Below, one piece after another: positions 25,397-34,815 of a stretch of DNA of 64,000 bases (positions are counted from its first letter, which is position 1; each line of letters starts with the position of its first letter). A program made the position numbers and the translations under genes. A model generated the notes under the pieces. The model was given only the letters and a program-made list of their open reading frames with translations, was not told the DNA's origin and made no database searches. The DNA is from Bacteroidota bacterium. GTDB taxonomy: Bacteria; Bacteroidota; Bacteroidia; AKYH767-A; OLB10. The stretch covers positions 162,462-226,461 of the forward strand of contig JADKFA010000005.1 in the NCBI GenBank assembly GCA_016717725.1, read 5' to 3'.

Positions 25397-26878
25397 ATGA
25401 AATTCATGACTCTGTTTTTTTTAAGTCTGGCAGGAACAGGCATAGCACAAGTTCCTTTTGAGAAAAACTTACTTTACCCTACTAGCATCACAGCTACTGA
25501 TGATAATGGCAGTATAATTAGTTTCCCATCGGCTGAAATTGCCAAGATTGATAGTATAGGTCAAATAGAATGGTCGAAAAGTTATAATACAAAATTTCAA
25601 TATGTTTTTTATTCCCATGATACCGGCTGTGTAATTGTAAGCCTCGATTCGGCGCATTACAAGGAATTAATATTTAAGCTGGATAAAGATGGGAATGTTC
25701 AATGGGCGAATAATGTTCCTCATCTTAGCTTATATCTTAATGGCAGTTTCTTTCGATGCAGTTGAATTTCCTGATGGATCATTCTATACATTATATACTA
25801 ATTCTGCTGGCGATGGTTTTCTGGTAAATAAATTCAATAGCAATGGACTCAGGGCATGGTCAAAAAAATTTGTAATGAATCAAAATTTTGCTCCATGGGG
25901 AATTGCTTTATGCAATTATAATAACAGTTTAGTAATCGCAACTGAACCTGTATCTATAGGTACACGTCGAGCTGCAGGATTAGTACGGATAGACTCCAGT
26001 GGAAATTTTTTGTGGGGAAAATATTATTTCAAAGAATTTGAATTCCGCTTAAGTAATGTGATCTCAACTTCAGATAACAACCTATTGGTTGAAGGTATGT
26101 ATAAAAATGGCCCTCAGCGCACAGAATTTGCAATGAAAGTTGATGGAAACGGTGATTTTATCTGGGGAACAAGCTTCGGTCAACCTTATGGATGGTTGGA
26201 ATATCTTGCAGAAACACCCGATCATAATTATATATTGGCTGGTCCTGATTATTTTTATGATCCGCAATCGTTTTTCAATGATTATCTGATAGTGCTGGAC
26301 TCTTCAGGTGCTTTAATTCAGGCACGGAGCTATGATATATCCGGCAAGTCAGGAATTAGTGATCTGGCAATTGAACCTGACGGAAATTTATTACTAATGA
26401 TGTCTAAAGATGCAAATGGTTATGCAAATATTATCAGAACAAATGCACAATATGATGCCGTGTGTGTCATAACATATTTCCTTTTATACAAACGACATCC
26501 TTTACGCTTGATTCAATTATTCCAATGACCGATTCTTCCACTTATTTTACAGTTGCTGATTCGATGACAACAATTAATAGTTACACTGCAACGGTTCTAT
26601 TACCTGATGCCTGTTTGCCTACATTTAATCAGGAAGCAGTATCTTTTGAAGAGGATCAAATTACTATAACAAATCATCAATCCTATATTTATACTGTTGA
26701 AGCTCCATTCTTTTTTAAATCTATTATTACTCTTTACGACATTACTGGAAAGAAAATAAAACGAGAAAATTTCGATCAGAATATACAATGGGATTTAAGT
26801 GAATTAACTAATGGGATTTATATCATTGAAATAAGAAATAAGCAAGGGAAAAGTGTAAAATGCAAACTGATAAAGTAA
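25397..26878 (+). pseudogene. T9SS propeller-type secreted protein gene, two frameshifts
   Basis: The ATG at 25397 gives the signal peptide MKFMTLFFLSLAGTGIAQ; an ATG at 25373 is possible. Repeats such as DSIGQIEWSKSYN, DKDGNVQWANNV, DSSGNFLWGKYY and DGNGDFIWGTSFG mark a propeller-like domain of the kind often found in T9SS cargo. Frame changes occur at about 25748-25756 (NGSFF continues as DAVEFPDGSFYTLY) and at 26460-26467. At the second site a (GT)4 run has two bases too many: removing them joins AQYDAVCHNIFPFIQ. The C-terminus is a type A sorting domain (LYDITGKKIKREN, NGIYIIEIRNKQGK). Two independent lesions make a real pseudogene likely. Confidence 0.8.
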
Positions 26879-27133
26879 TAATGGTAAACGTTATGAGTAA
26901 ATTGAATTTTATTATTTTTAACCGTAATAGTTATTCATGCATAATTCCGCACTTCGCAAATCTGTAAAAGTTAAGCGACATTCACCATCATACTTTGACC
27001 ATCTAATAAATGACAGAAAATACAGAAAAGAACATTTGAAGAGCCGACAAGCAGTCATTCTGAAAATACATCAAACGAAATTCTAACTAAGAAAAATCCA
27101 GAAGGAATTAACCCAAACAAGGAAATAGAAAAT

Positions 27134-27874
27134 ATGGAAGTACATCATCATGCACATCACAATGGAAAGAAAAATTGGAAAAGTTATTTCTGGGAATTTT
27201 TAATGCTATTCCTGGCTGTGTTTTGCGGGTTTTTAGCAGAGTACCAGCTGGAGCATAAAATTGAGAGAGACCGTGAAGAGGTTTACCTAAAGAACCTATT
27301 CGAAGATTTAGAAGATGACGTAAACCATTTTAATGAATACGACAGCATTTCTTTTAAATATTTTTCCAACATAGATTCTCTGATGATGCTGATGAAAAGT
27401 CCCGACAGAGATAAGCATCTTAACAGAATTTACTATTTGGAAAGAGCGGCTACAATGAACGTGAAAAATTTCCTTAGCTATAATTCGCGTACCTACGAAC
27501 AAATGAAACACTCCGGACTTTTGCGGTTAATAAGAAATCAACAAGTGGCGGATAGTATTTCAGCTTACTATTTTTCATTACAGGCAATTGACTTGCAAAA
27601 CAATATTATCAAAGACAGGATAACAGAATACATGCGTGAGGCAGGAAAAGTTTTTGATGCACAAATATTATTTCAAATCTTCAAAACCAAACAGGCGCCC
27701 AATATTGATTCATTAAAACTTATTACAAACAACGAACAGGAAATTAATATGTTTCTGACAAACGCCCAATACTATTATGGGGCACGTAAACTACAACAAG
27801 AGGCTTGTAAGGAAAGAGGTAAACGCGCACAACGGATATTGGAGCTGATGAGAAAAGAATATCACTTTGAATAA
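27134..27874 (+). CDS. His-rich, single-pass membrane protein, copy 1
   Basis: This 246-residue protein begins MEVHHHAHHNGKKNWKSYFW, a histidine-rich cytoplasmic start. A transmembrane helix (FLMLFLAVFCGFLAEYQLEH) and a ~190-residue helical domain outside the membrane follow, with the signature TYEQMKHSGLLRLIRNQQ. It belongs to a widespread Bacteroidota family without assigned function, and the gene at 28126-29025 is its paralogue. The bases upstream (27010-27133) encode a leader matching residues 1-41 of the paralogue, but the frame from the ATG at 27010 stops after 9 codons (TGA at 27037). The working start is therefore probably the ATG at 27134. Confidence 0.75.
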   Translation: MEVHHHAHHNGKKNWKSYFWEFLMLFLAVFCGFLAEYQLEHKIERDREEVYLKNLFEDLEDDVNHFNEYDSISFKYFSNIDSLMMLMKSPDRDKHLNRIYYLERAATMNVKNFLSYNSRTYEQMKHSGLLRLIRNQQVADSISAYYFSLQAIDLQNNIIKDRITEYMREAGKVFDAQILFQIFKTKQAPNIDSLKLITNNEQEINMFLTNAQYYYGARKLQQEACKERGKRAQRILELMRKEYHFE

Positions 27875-28125
27875 CCTCTTTTCTAATATCGAAAATGAAA
27901 TCTTCGAAAGCACAATAGCACGAACCTGCTTAAAGCAGGCAGGCGCATAACATCAGATTAAAGAAATAAAAAAGGATATGGTAATGTACGGTTCAAAAAT
28001 TGATGAGCTTCTAATAGGTAGAGTAGATAATCATAAAGTAGTGCGTATAAACCCTTCTTTTTTTACTTCCATGATCTTACCTTCGTCATTCGATAGTACA
28101 CTATTATATTTTAACCATCTAATTA

Positions 28126-29025
28126 ATGACTGAGAATACAGACGCAGAACATTTAAAAGAGTCGACAGGCTCTCACGCTGAAAATACATCAAACGAAATT
28201 CTTACTAAGGACAATCCAGAGGTGATTAACCCAAACCAGGAAACAGAAAATATGGAAGTACATCATCATGCACATCACAGCGGAAAGAAAAATTGGAAGA
28301 GTTATTTCTGGGAATTTTTAATGTTGTTTCTCGCTGTTACACTTGGCTTCTTTTTTGAAAATCAACGAGAGCATTACATCGAAAATCTTAGGGCTAAAGA
28401 GTTTTCAAAATCTTTGATACAGGATTTAGAGAATGACATCATTGCCATTCAAAGGCAAACTAAAACAGCTTCCATGTTTATTGGACTTGCTGATAGCTTG
28501 ATAAATTTGAGTCCTACCAAGTTAGAAGGAAAGACTTCAGCTCAATTTTCTTTTTATACTCGGTTTATGTATTGGACGGGATCTATCATTTGGAACAGGG
28601 CCACGTTTGAACAAATTAAGAATTCGGGTGGTCTTCGGTATTTTAAGAATCAGCAGTTGCTGGAAAAGTTAATGAAATACGATGGAATAATAAATGAGAT
28701 CGAAATGGAAGCTTATAATCATCAGGTTCGGGGGAATTTGTTAGTGAATCATATCAATCAAATTTTAGAACCGGCCTATCATCAGAAATTGTCAAAATAT
28801 TTTTTATTTTCCTATGACACTATTTCAAAGAATACAATGGAAAGTTTGTTTCCAGCCCATCCGGAATCACTGGAAAATAAAAGGAGTGAAATAAGAGAGA
28901 TGTTAAATATGGTTGTTATTCAGCAAAGAAATTTGCAGAGAGATATTGACGATGAATGGCCGCAAGCTGAAGTAATGGCAAATGAACTGATCAACGATTT
29001 TAAAAAAGAATATCAAATTCATTAG
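28126..29025 (+). CDS. His-rich, single-pass membrane protein, copy 2
   Basis: This 299-residue paralogue of the preceding gene has its leader intact: 41 polar residues (MTENTDAEHLKESTG...), then MEVHHHAHHSGKKNWKSYFW and the transmembrane helix FLMLFLAVTLGFFFENQREH. The large helical domain carries TFEQIKNSGGLRYFKNQQL, matching the copy 1 signature EQ-[MI]-K-x-SG-x-LR-x-x-[RK]-NQQ. The two copies are nearly identical in DNA around the HHH region and diverge after the membrane helix, where charge and length differ. This looks like duplication followed by change of the external sensing or binding part. Function is unknown. Confidence 0.75.
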   Translation: MTENTDAEHLKESTGSHAENTSNEILTKDNPEVINPNQETENMEVHHHAHHSGKKNWKSYFWEFLMLFLAVTLGFFFENQREHYIENLRAKEFSKSLIQDLENDIIAIQRQTKTASMFIGLADSLINLSPTKLEGKTSAQFSFYTRFMYWTGSIIWNRATFEQIKNSGGLRYFKNQQLLEKLMKYDGIINEIEMEAYNHQVRGNLLVNHINQILEPAYHQKLSKYFLFSYDTISKNTMESLFPAHPESLENKRSEIREMLNMVVIQQRNLQRDIDDEWPQAEVMANELINDFKKEYQIH

Positions 29026-29262
29026 TTAGTATAAAGCACGAATCTGCCTGCATTGGCATGTGTATCACAACATAAATAAATTCAGCTCGGAAGGTTGCAA
29101 TAGACAGTGTTTCGTACTCCTTAGATATTTTAAATGTTTAGAAAATTGGTATCTTCAAATTAAGTTTTAAGGTTGGGTTCGCTAACTATCGGAATCCTTC
29201 CATCGAAAAATCCGAATCGTTAAATATATATGTGAAATAATAAGTCAATAAACATAAATAAA

Positions 29263-29745
29263 ATGAAATATATCTTAACTTTAATTTTATTGGTTTTAGC
29301 AAACTTGTCTTCTGCTCAACCAAAAGCTGGAAGTGATACTATAAACACAAATCCAAATTACAACAAGGATTTGGCAGATAAATTAGGTGGAGATGATTAT
29401 GGAATGAAAAGCTATTTTTTGGTAATTCTGAAAACAGGTACTAACGAAACCACCGACAAAGAATTTATTAATGCAAGTTTCAGAGGGCATATGGATAATA
29501 TTAACCGTTTAATTCAAGAGGGAAAACTAATCGTAGCAGGACCACTTAAGAAGAATGAAAATAATTATAGAGGGATTTTTATTTTGAATAATATTAAATC
29601 ATTAGAGGAAGCAACTCAATTAATGCAAACAGACCAAGCCATTAAAAACGGATTGTTGGACTTTGAAATATTTACTTGGTTCGGTTCGGCTGCGATTCCT
29701 GAATACCTGCCTTTTTCCGAAAAAATTTGGAGATCAAAACCTTAA
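29263..29745 (+). CDS. Exported YciI-like (YCII-related) protein
   Basis: This 160-residue protein has a signal peptide (MKYILTLILLVLANLSSAQ) and a ferredoxin-like YCII domain. The pattern is SYFLVILKTG at the first strand, SFRGHMDNINRLIQEGKLIVAGPL with the conserved His-Asp-x-x and GPL, RGIFILNN, and a final GLLDFEIFTWFG. The family may act in dimeric enzyme-like or ligand-binding roles, but the reaction is mostly unknown. Export to the periplasm is typical of this Bacteroidota subgroup. It is monocistronic, with gene-free flanks. Confidence 0.85.
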   Translation: MKYILTLILLVLANLSSAQPKAGSDTINTNPNYNKDLADKLGGDDYGMKSYFLVILKTGTNETTDKEFINASFRGHMDNINRLIQEGKLIVAGPLKKNENNYRGIFILNNIKSLEEATQLMQTDQAIKNGLLDFEIFTWFGSAAIPEYLPFSEKIWRSKP

Positions 29746-29871
29746 CTAATAGGATTAAAAACAACACATACGGTGAGCTTTGAAGATTGATTTTCAAATT
29801 AGAATAAGTATCTTTGAGTTAAGATTTATGGTGTTACAATCGATAATTATAGATCTACATTCATATTGAAC

Positions 29872-29893
29872 TAATCGCGATGCATCGCGATTA
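29872..29893. repeat. 22-bp perfect palindrome upstream of SRPBCC gene
   Basis: Bases 29872-29893 form a perfect palindrome with core ATCGCGATGCATCGCGAT. It lies 11 bases before the ATG of the SRPBCC gene at 29905. It resembles the TCGCGA repeats before the other SRPBCC gene (1823-1838). Confidence 0.85.
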
Positions 29894-29904
29894 AAACTAA
29901 AACT

Positions 29905-30378
29905 ATGAAAAAAATTCAATTCAAAGTAAGCATAAATGCACCAGCCAGCAAAGTCTATAATACAATGCTTGGTATTGACAATAAGTCAACTTATGAGCAA
30001 TGGACTGCATTGTTTAATCCAACATCTACTTACGAAGGAACTTGGGTTAAGGGAAGTAAAATTCTATTTGTTGGAGTGGATGAGAAGGGTGAGAAGGGAG
30101 GTATGGTTTCCAAAGCAGTTGAAATCATTCCCAATCGATTTGTTTCCATTCAGCATTATGGTCTTGTAAAAGCGAACAAGGAAATTACAGAAGGACCCGA
30201 AGTGGATAAGTGGGCAAACGGATTGGAAAATTATACCTTCGAAGAAAACAAAGGCCCCGATAGCTATCGGGGTACTTTACTTACGGTTGACTTAGATACT
30301 ACAGAGGATTTTATAGAGTATATGAACGATACCTATCCAAAAGCACTCGAGAAGTTGAAAGAAATATGTGAGAAATAA
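29905..30378 (+). CDS. SRPBCC-domain protein with an inserted palindrome
   Basis: This 157-residue cytoplasmic protein has the SRPBCC/START-like fold: MKKIQFKVSINAPASKVYNT at the start, YEQWTALFNPTSTYEGTW, the loop MVSKAVEIIPNRFVSIQHYG and a C-terminal helix ending ALEKLKEICE. Such proteins hold small hydrophobic ligands; the ligand is unknown. The segment between FEENKG and TLLTVDLD contains PDSYRG, encoded by the 18-base palindrome at 30255-30272. Leaving out 15 bases restores NKGTLLTV, so a short repeat seems to have entered in frame in a surface loop. The palindrome at 29872 sits in the leader. Confidence 0.85.
   Translation: MKKIQFKVSINAPASKVYNTMLGIDNKSTYEQWTALFNPTSTYEGTWVKGSKILFVGVDEKGEKGGMVSKAVEIIPNRFVSIQHYGLVKANKEITEGPEVDKWANGLENYTFEENKGPDSYRGTLLTVDLDTTEDFIEYMNDTYPKALEKLKEICEK
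30255..30272. repeat. 18-bp palindrome inside the SRPBCC coding region
   Basis: CCCCGATAGCTATCGGGG is a perfect palindrome. The word CGATAGCTATCGGG also forms part of the right-hand inner repeat of both MITE copies (near 19470 and 40150). Confidence 0.85.
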
Positions 30379-30498
30379 AATTTAAATGGAAGAGTTATTC
30401 TTCTTGTTGGCATTTGTGCAAGTTGATAGTTCAGTACAACGAAATTCGTCCTTTGCACTCACTCAAGTGAATTTAGCTATAAATTGTAAAGCAATTCA

Positions 30499-31152
30499 AT
30501 GACATTTAACAACCATAAATTAACAAAGTTGCTTCTCTTTAGCTTAAGTGTTTTAATGCTTGTTAATACTCTTGACTTTGTTTTCAATATTTATGACGTG
30601 AGTTATTTAAGGAAAATTATTTCAGGAGCAAATGTCACAGCATGGGAAGATAATTTTTATATTTTAAAGAACCGAACCGAACGGTGGGTTTCATTTTCAA
30701 CTACTATTTTATATTGGATTATATTTATTCCTTGGTTTTATTGGAATTATAAAAATGTATATTTAAGAGAAATTGAACAAGCTCCATTCAAACCAAGAAT
30801 AGTTCCTTTCTCCTTCATTTTACCAGTATTTAATCTCTACGGACCATATAAAATTATGAAGTTTATATGGTACGGAAATTCTGAGACAGAAGAAGAAGTT
30901 AAAATAGGTTATAAAAGAATTAAACTTTGGTGGTTTTTAAGTGTTTTGATATGGTCTGCAACTAAATTGTTAGGGCATAAATATAGTAATGCAGAAAATG
31001 CTGACCAATATTTAACATTCACATATTGGTATCTGCTTTTAAATGCAGTCAGCATTCATTGGTCAATATTAACGATGCAAATTGCAATTGACATTCGCAA
31101 TATGGAAAATAAAATTCATGTAAGTCAAGTAGACTTGCGAGGCAATAAGTAA
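30499..31152 (+). CDS. DUF4328-type membrane protein
   Basis: This 217-residue integral membrane protein has about five or six helices, the first at residues 10-30. The core WFYWNYKNVYLREIEQ, then FSFILPVFNLYGPYKIMKFIW, matches DUF4328 (W-x-Y-R/K-x-x-x-N and P-x-x-N-L-x-x-P-[YF]). Function of the family is unknown. It lies 120 bases after the SRPBCC gene on the same strand, with no terminator seen between. Confidence 0.75.
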   Translation: MTFNNHKLTKLLLFSLSVLMLVNTLDFVFNIYDVSYLRKIISGANVTAWEDNFYILKNRTERWVSFSTTILYWIIFIPWFYWNYKNVYLREIEQAPFKPRIVPFSFILPVFNLYGPYKIMKFIWYGNSETEEEVKIGYKRIKLWWFLSVLIWSATKLLGHKYSNAENADQYLTFTYWYLLLNAVSIHWSILTMQIAIDIRNMENKIHVSQVDLRGNK

Positions 31153-31467
31153 TCTACTACTAATAGCATATTCTATTTAGTTGTATTTTCCCGCTAGGGC
31201 GGACAAGCTGTGTTTCAAAGGCTCTAAATAGCCTATAGGATTTGAATTTAAGTAAACTGTAGTTTTTCAAATCAAGGTTTGTAGAAGAACATGAATTTTT
31301 AATAGGCAGAAATTCTAATTCATATTTTTCCCAAAGTCAAATATCATTGTTTATCTGACAGATGTCATAGTTTTATTGGGATTTCATGACGATCTATGTG
31401 AAAATATTTTGGTGAGTTGGGTCTAGAGGGAAATTGAACTAAATTGAGATTATAAAACAATAAGAAC
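31153..31467. other. Leader region of ppsA
   Basis: No gene is seen in these 315 bases. They hold the inverted repeat TGACAGATGTCA at 31356-31367 and a related half-site TGACGATC at 31387-31394. A promoter is expected here, but no exact TAnnTTTG was found. Confidence 0.5.
31356..31367. promoter_or_regulatory. Possible operator TGACA-GA-TGTCA upstream of ppsA
   Basis: A 12-base inverted repeat of the form TGAC-N4-GTCA, 100 bases before the ppsA start. The hsp20 gene at the other end of the island has TGACGATCGTCA at 39514-39525. The form resembles binding sites of the CRP/FNR family, but the regulator is unknown. Confidence 0.4.
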
Positions 31468-33894
31468 ATGAAACATATTAAACATTTTTCGGAAATAAGC
31501 ATACACGACCTTTCCAGTGTGGGTGGCAAAAATGCTTCACTGGGCGAAATGTATTCCTCGTTACTGGGCAGAGGCATTCGTGTTCCTGAAGGTTTTGCAG
31601 TAACAGCGGATGGGTACAAGCAGTTTATTTCTGAGAATAATCTGGCATCTTCAATGAGCGCTTTGTTGGCGGAGCTTGATGTAAAAACATTTGATAATTT
31701 ATCCTCCATTGCATCGCAACTTAGAACAAAAATTCTGGATGCAAAATTTCCTGATAATTTGGCATATGAAATTAGAGAAGCGTATAGTTTGTTGGTGAAA
31801 AATGCAGGGGAAGAAAAAACATATGCCGTTCGTAGCAGTGCTACAGCGGAAGATCTGCCTTCTGCAAGTTTTGCGGGTCAGCAAGAAACTTATTTGAATG
31901 TTAAAGGGGAAGAAAATTTAATTAAAGCTTGTCAACGATGTTATGCTTCATTATTTACCGACAGGGCCATAAAATATCGTTCTGATAATGGTTTTGATCA
32001 TATGAAGGTGGCTTTGTCTATTGGTGTGCAAACTATGATTCGTTCTGACCTTGCTTGTTCAGGAGTCATGTTTACTATAGATCCTGATTCAGGTTTTGAT
32101 AAGGTGGTACTAATCTCCGGGGCCTGGGGTCTCGGTGAAAATGTTGTTCAAGGCACAGTAAATACCGACGAGTTTTTAGTGTACAAACCCTTTTTGGATA
32201 AGGTTAAGAATCCAATCGTTTCACATAAGTTGGGTAGTAAAGAGAAAACGATGGTGTATTCTAAGTTGAGCACTTCGGAAATTATAAAACCCGAAGATGC
32301 TATCATCAACACAGACACATCGGAAGAGAAAAGAAATGAATTTGTATTAAATGATGATGAAATAATTCAACTCTCAAAGTGGGCATGCATCATTCATGAT
32401 TATTACAATCGCCCAATGGATATTGAATGGGCTAAGGACGGTCTCAATGGCAATTTATTCATTGTACAAGCAAGACCTGAAACGGTTCATAGCAATAAGA
32501 AACAAACCGAATATAAGCAGTATACGTTGTTGGAAAAGGGAAACAAGTTATGTTCGGGGGCTGGTTTAGGAAATAAAATAGTTTCGGGAAAGGCAAGAAT
32601 ATTGCACTCTTCTTCTGAGATCATGAAATTAAATGTTGGTGAAATTTTGGTCACCGAACGAACCGACCCCGACTGGGATCCTGTAATGAAAAAGGCAGCC
32701 GCCATCATAACCAATCAAGGAGGTCGTACTTCTCATGCCGCCATCGTTGCTCGTGAATTAGGAGTCGTAGCTGTAATTGGAACCAGTAACGGAACACAAA
32801 AAATCATGGATGGACAAATGATCACCGTTTCAACAGCAAAGGGGGACACAGGAGAAGTTTATGACGGTCAATTAAAGTGGGAAGAAAAAGCAATCGATAT
32901 CTCTTCGATTCCAAAAACAAAAACAAAGGTGATGTTTATTCTTGCCCATCCAGATAGAGCTTTCGGATATTCTGTTTTACCAAACGATGGTGTTGGTCTG
33001 TTGCGAGTAGAATTTATTATTAGTAATTCTATCGGAATTCATCCCATGGCATTAAAACATTTCAACTCCCTCGAAGACTCTAATGTAAAAGCAAACATTG
33101 AAAAGATAACTCACCTTTTTAGTAATAAAGAGGAGTTCTTTATAAATAAGCTTGCCGAAGCAACTGCAAAAATTGCTGCAGCCTTTTATCCCAAAGAAGT
33201 AATTGTAAGGATGAGTGATTTTAAGTCGAATGAATACGCAAATTTATTAGGCGGAAAACAGTTTGAGCCGAATGAAGAGAATCCGATGATAGGGTTTAGA
33301 GGTGCGTCACGGTATTATCATCCTAAATACAAAGATGCTTTTGAAATGGAATGTAAAGCCATGAAAGTAGTAAGAGAAGATATGGGATTTACTAACGTTA
33401 AATTAATGATTCCTTTTTGCCGAACAATTTCTGAAGCAGAAAAGGTAATTGAGGTAATGAGTAATTGCGGACTAAAAAGGAAGGAGAATGGATTGGAACT
33501 TTATGTGATGATAGAAATTCCGAGTAATGCATTGCTTGCAGAAGAATTTGCCAAGCATTTCGATGGATTTTCTATTGGATCAAACGACTTAACACAACTT
33601 ACGTTAGGTGCCGACAGAGATTCGGAATTGTTAAGTGAAATATTTAGTCCTTTTGATCCTGCAGTCATGCAACTCATTGAAATGACTTTAAAGAAATCAA
33701 AAAAAACGAATACGCATACAGGACTCTGTGGTCAAGCACCTAGCGATTATCCAGAGTATGCAAAATTTCTTGTTAATAACGGAATTGATAGTATTTCATT
33801 TAACCCGGATTCGCTAATCAAGGGAATAGAAAATATTGCCGAAGCAGAAAGTAAAATCGCATCTAAAAAGACAACACATGAATCATTCAATTGA
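31468..33894 (+). CDS. ppsA: Phosphoenolpyruvate synthase
   Basis: This 808-residue protein has the full PEP synthase length and makes PEP from pyruvate and ATP (giving AMP and phosphate), the entry step of gluconeogenesis. Residues ~1-330 are the ATP-grasp PPDK_N domain, starting with VGGKNASLGEMY and with AVRSSATAEDLPSASFAGQQ. The phosphohistidine domain has the catalytic His in GGRTSHAAIVARELGVVAVIG (His near residue 424). The C-terminal PEP-binding barrel has GFRGASRYYHP, the SIGSNDLTQLTLG loop and the GLCGQAPSDYPEYAKFL motif with the catalytic Cys. It overlaps the SDR gene by 17 bases. Its position next to a P-type ATPase and Hsp20 suggests a stress or low-energy role. Confidence 0.95.
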   Translation: MKHIKHFSEISIHDLSSVGGKNASLGEMYSSLLGRGIRVPEGFAVTADGYKQFISENNLASSMSALLAELDVKTFDNLSSIASQLRTKILDAKFPDNLAYEIREAYSLLVKNAGEEKTYAVRSSATAEDLPSASFAGQQETYLNVKGEENLIKACQRCYASLFTDRAIKYRSDNGFDHMKVALSIGVQTMIRSDLACSGVMFTIDPDSGFDKVVLISGAWGLGENVVQGTVNTDEFLVYKPFLDKVKNPIVSHKLGSKEKTMVYSKLSTSEIIKPEDAIINTDTSEEKRNEFVLNDDEIIQLSKWACIIHDYYNRPMDIEWAKDGLNGNLFIVQARPETVHSNKKQTEYKQYTLLEKGNKLCSGAGLGNKIVSGKARILHSSSEIMKLNVGEILVTERTDPDWDPVMKKAAAIITNQGGRTSHAAIVARELGVVAVIGTSNGTQKIMDGQMITVSTAKGDTGEVYDGQLKWEEKAIDISSIPKTKTKVMFILAHPDRAFGYSVLPNDGVGLLRVEFIISNSIGIHPMALKHFNSLEDSNVKANIEKITHLFSNKEEFFINKLAEATAKIAAAFYPKEVIVRMSDFKSNEYANLLGGKQFEPNEENPMIGFRGASRYYHPKYKDAFEMECKAMKVVREDMGFTNVKLMIPFCRTISEAEKVIEVMSNCGLKRKENGLELYVMIEIPSNALLAEEFAKHFDGFSIGSNDLTQLTLGADRDSELLSEIFSPFDPAVMQLIEMTLKKSKKTNTHTGLCGQAPSDYPEYAKFLVNNGIDSISFNPDSLIKGIENIAEAESKIASKKTTHESFN

Positions 33895-34687
33895 AAAACT
33901 ATTTGACCTAACAGGCAAAGTAGCTATTGTTACGGGTGGAGCAATGGGCATTGGTAAAGGTGTTGCCATCCGATTAGCAGAAGCAGGTGCTAAAATTATG
34001 ATCGTTGATATTATTGATCATAAAGATGCAGAACCCACATTACAAGAAATCAAGAATCTTGGTGGGCAAGTTTCGTATCTAAAGGCCGATCTTAGGGATA
34101 TTAAAAATCTACCAAGCATAATAACTCAAACATTAAAGGAATTTGGTGATATAAATATTCTGGTGAATAATGCGGGTATATTTTCTTATTGCCCTATTAC
34201 GGAATTAACAGAAGAGTTATGGGACAACACACATAACTTAAATCTAAAAGCAGTTGCCTTTCTCTCAAAATTAGTAGTCAGCAAGATGATCGAGAAAAAT
34301 CACGGTGGTAAAATAATTAATATCTCATCGATAGATAGTATTAAACCTTCGGGCAATTTATCGCAATACGACTCTTCAAAGGGAGGAGTTCGAATGCTAA
34401 CAAGAGCTTTTGCAAAAGAAACAGGGAAATACGGAATAAATATAAATGATATTGCTCCAGGAGGTGTTAATACGCCAGGCGGAACTAAAATAGCAGGAGA
34501 AAATTTAACTGCCGAACAACAAAAGGCGATGAAGACACAAACTGAACAGTTTGTAAAAATGTTGCCATTGCAGCGCATGGGCGAACCTCAGGATATTGGC
34601 AATGCTGCTTTATTCTTAGCAAGTGATGCTTCCAATTACATGACAGGAAGTACCTTGATAGTGGATGGTGGTTTGTTAATAATGTAA
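33878..34687 (+). CDS. Short-chain dehydrogenase/reductase (SDR)
   Basis: The start at 33878 (MNHSIEKLFDLTGKVAIVTG) gives the normal 269-residue classical SDR; longer starts only extend back into ppsA. The Rossmann motif TGGAMGIGKG, the NNAG motif in ILVNNAGIFSY, the Ser of INISSIDSI and the catalytic YDSSK are all present. The C-terminus GSTLIVDGGLLIM is typical of the glucose/3-oxoacyl-reductase-like group. The substrate cannot be told. The 17-base overlap with ppsA makes translational coupling likely. The P-type ATPase starts 128 bases later on the same strand. Confidence 0.9.
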   Translation: MNHSIEKLFDLTGKVAIVTGGAMGIGKGVAIRLAEAGAKIMIVDIIDHKDAEPTLQEIKNLGGQVSYLKADLRDIKNLPSIITQTLKEFGDINILVNNAGIFSYCPITELTEELWDNTHNLNLKAVAFLSKLVVSKMIEKNHGGKIINISSIDSIKPSGNLSQYDSSKGGVRMLTRAFAKETGKYGININDIAPGGVNTPGGTKIAGENLTAEQQKAMKTQTEQFVKMLPLQRMGEPQDIGNAALFLASDASNYMTGSTLIVDGGLLIM

Positions 34688-34815
34688 AAGGGATTTCACT
34701 ACTTTAAATAAACCTTTGTTCTTTTTAATTACCTTTCGCAGCTAAGGATAGTTCAATTTTTATGTTAAATTGAAAAATGATAACGAAAGGATTAGAACTA
34801 GAATGCTATTAACAA

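Noticed and set aside
27923..27945. Terminator between the two His-rich genes (CCTGCTTAAAGCAGG)
   Set aside because: The hairpin is short and is not followed by a T run; kept only as a note.
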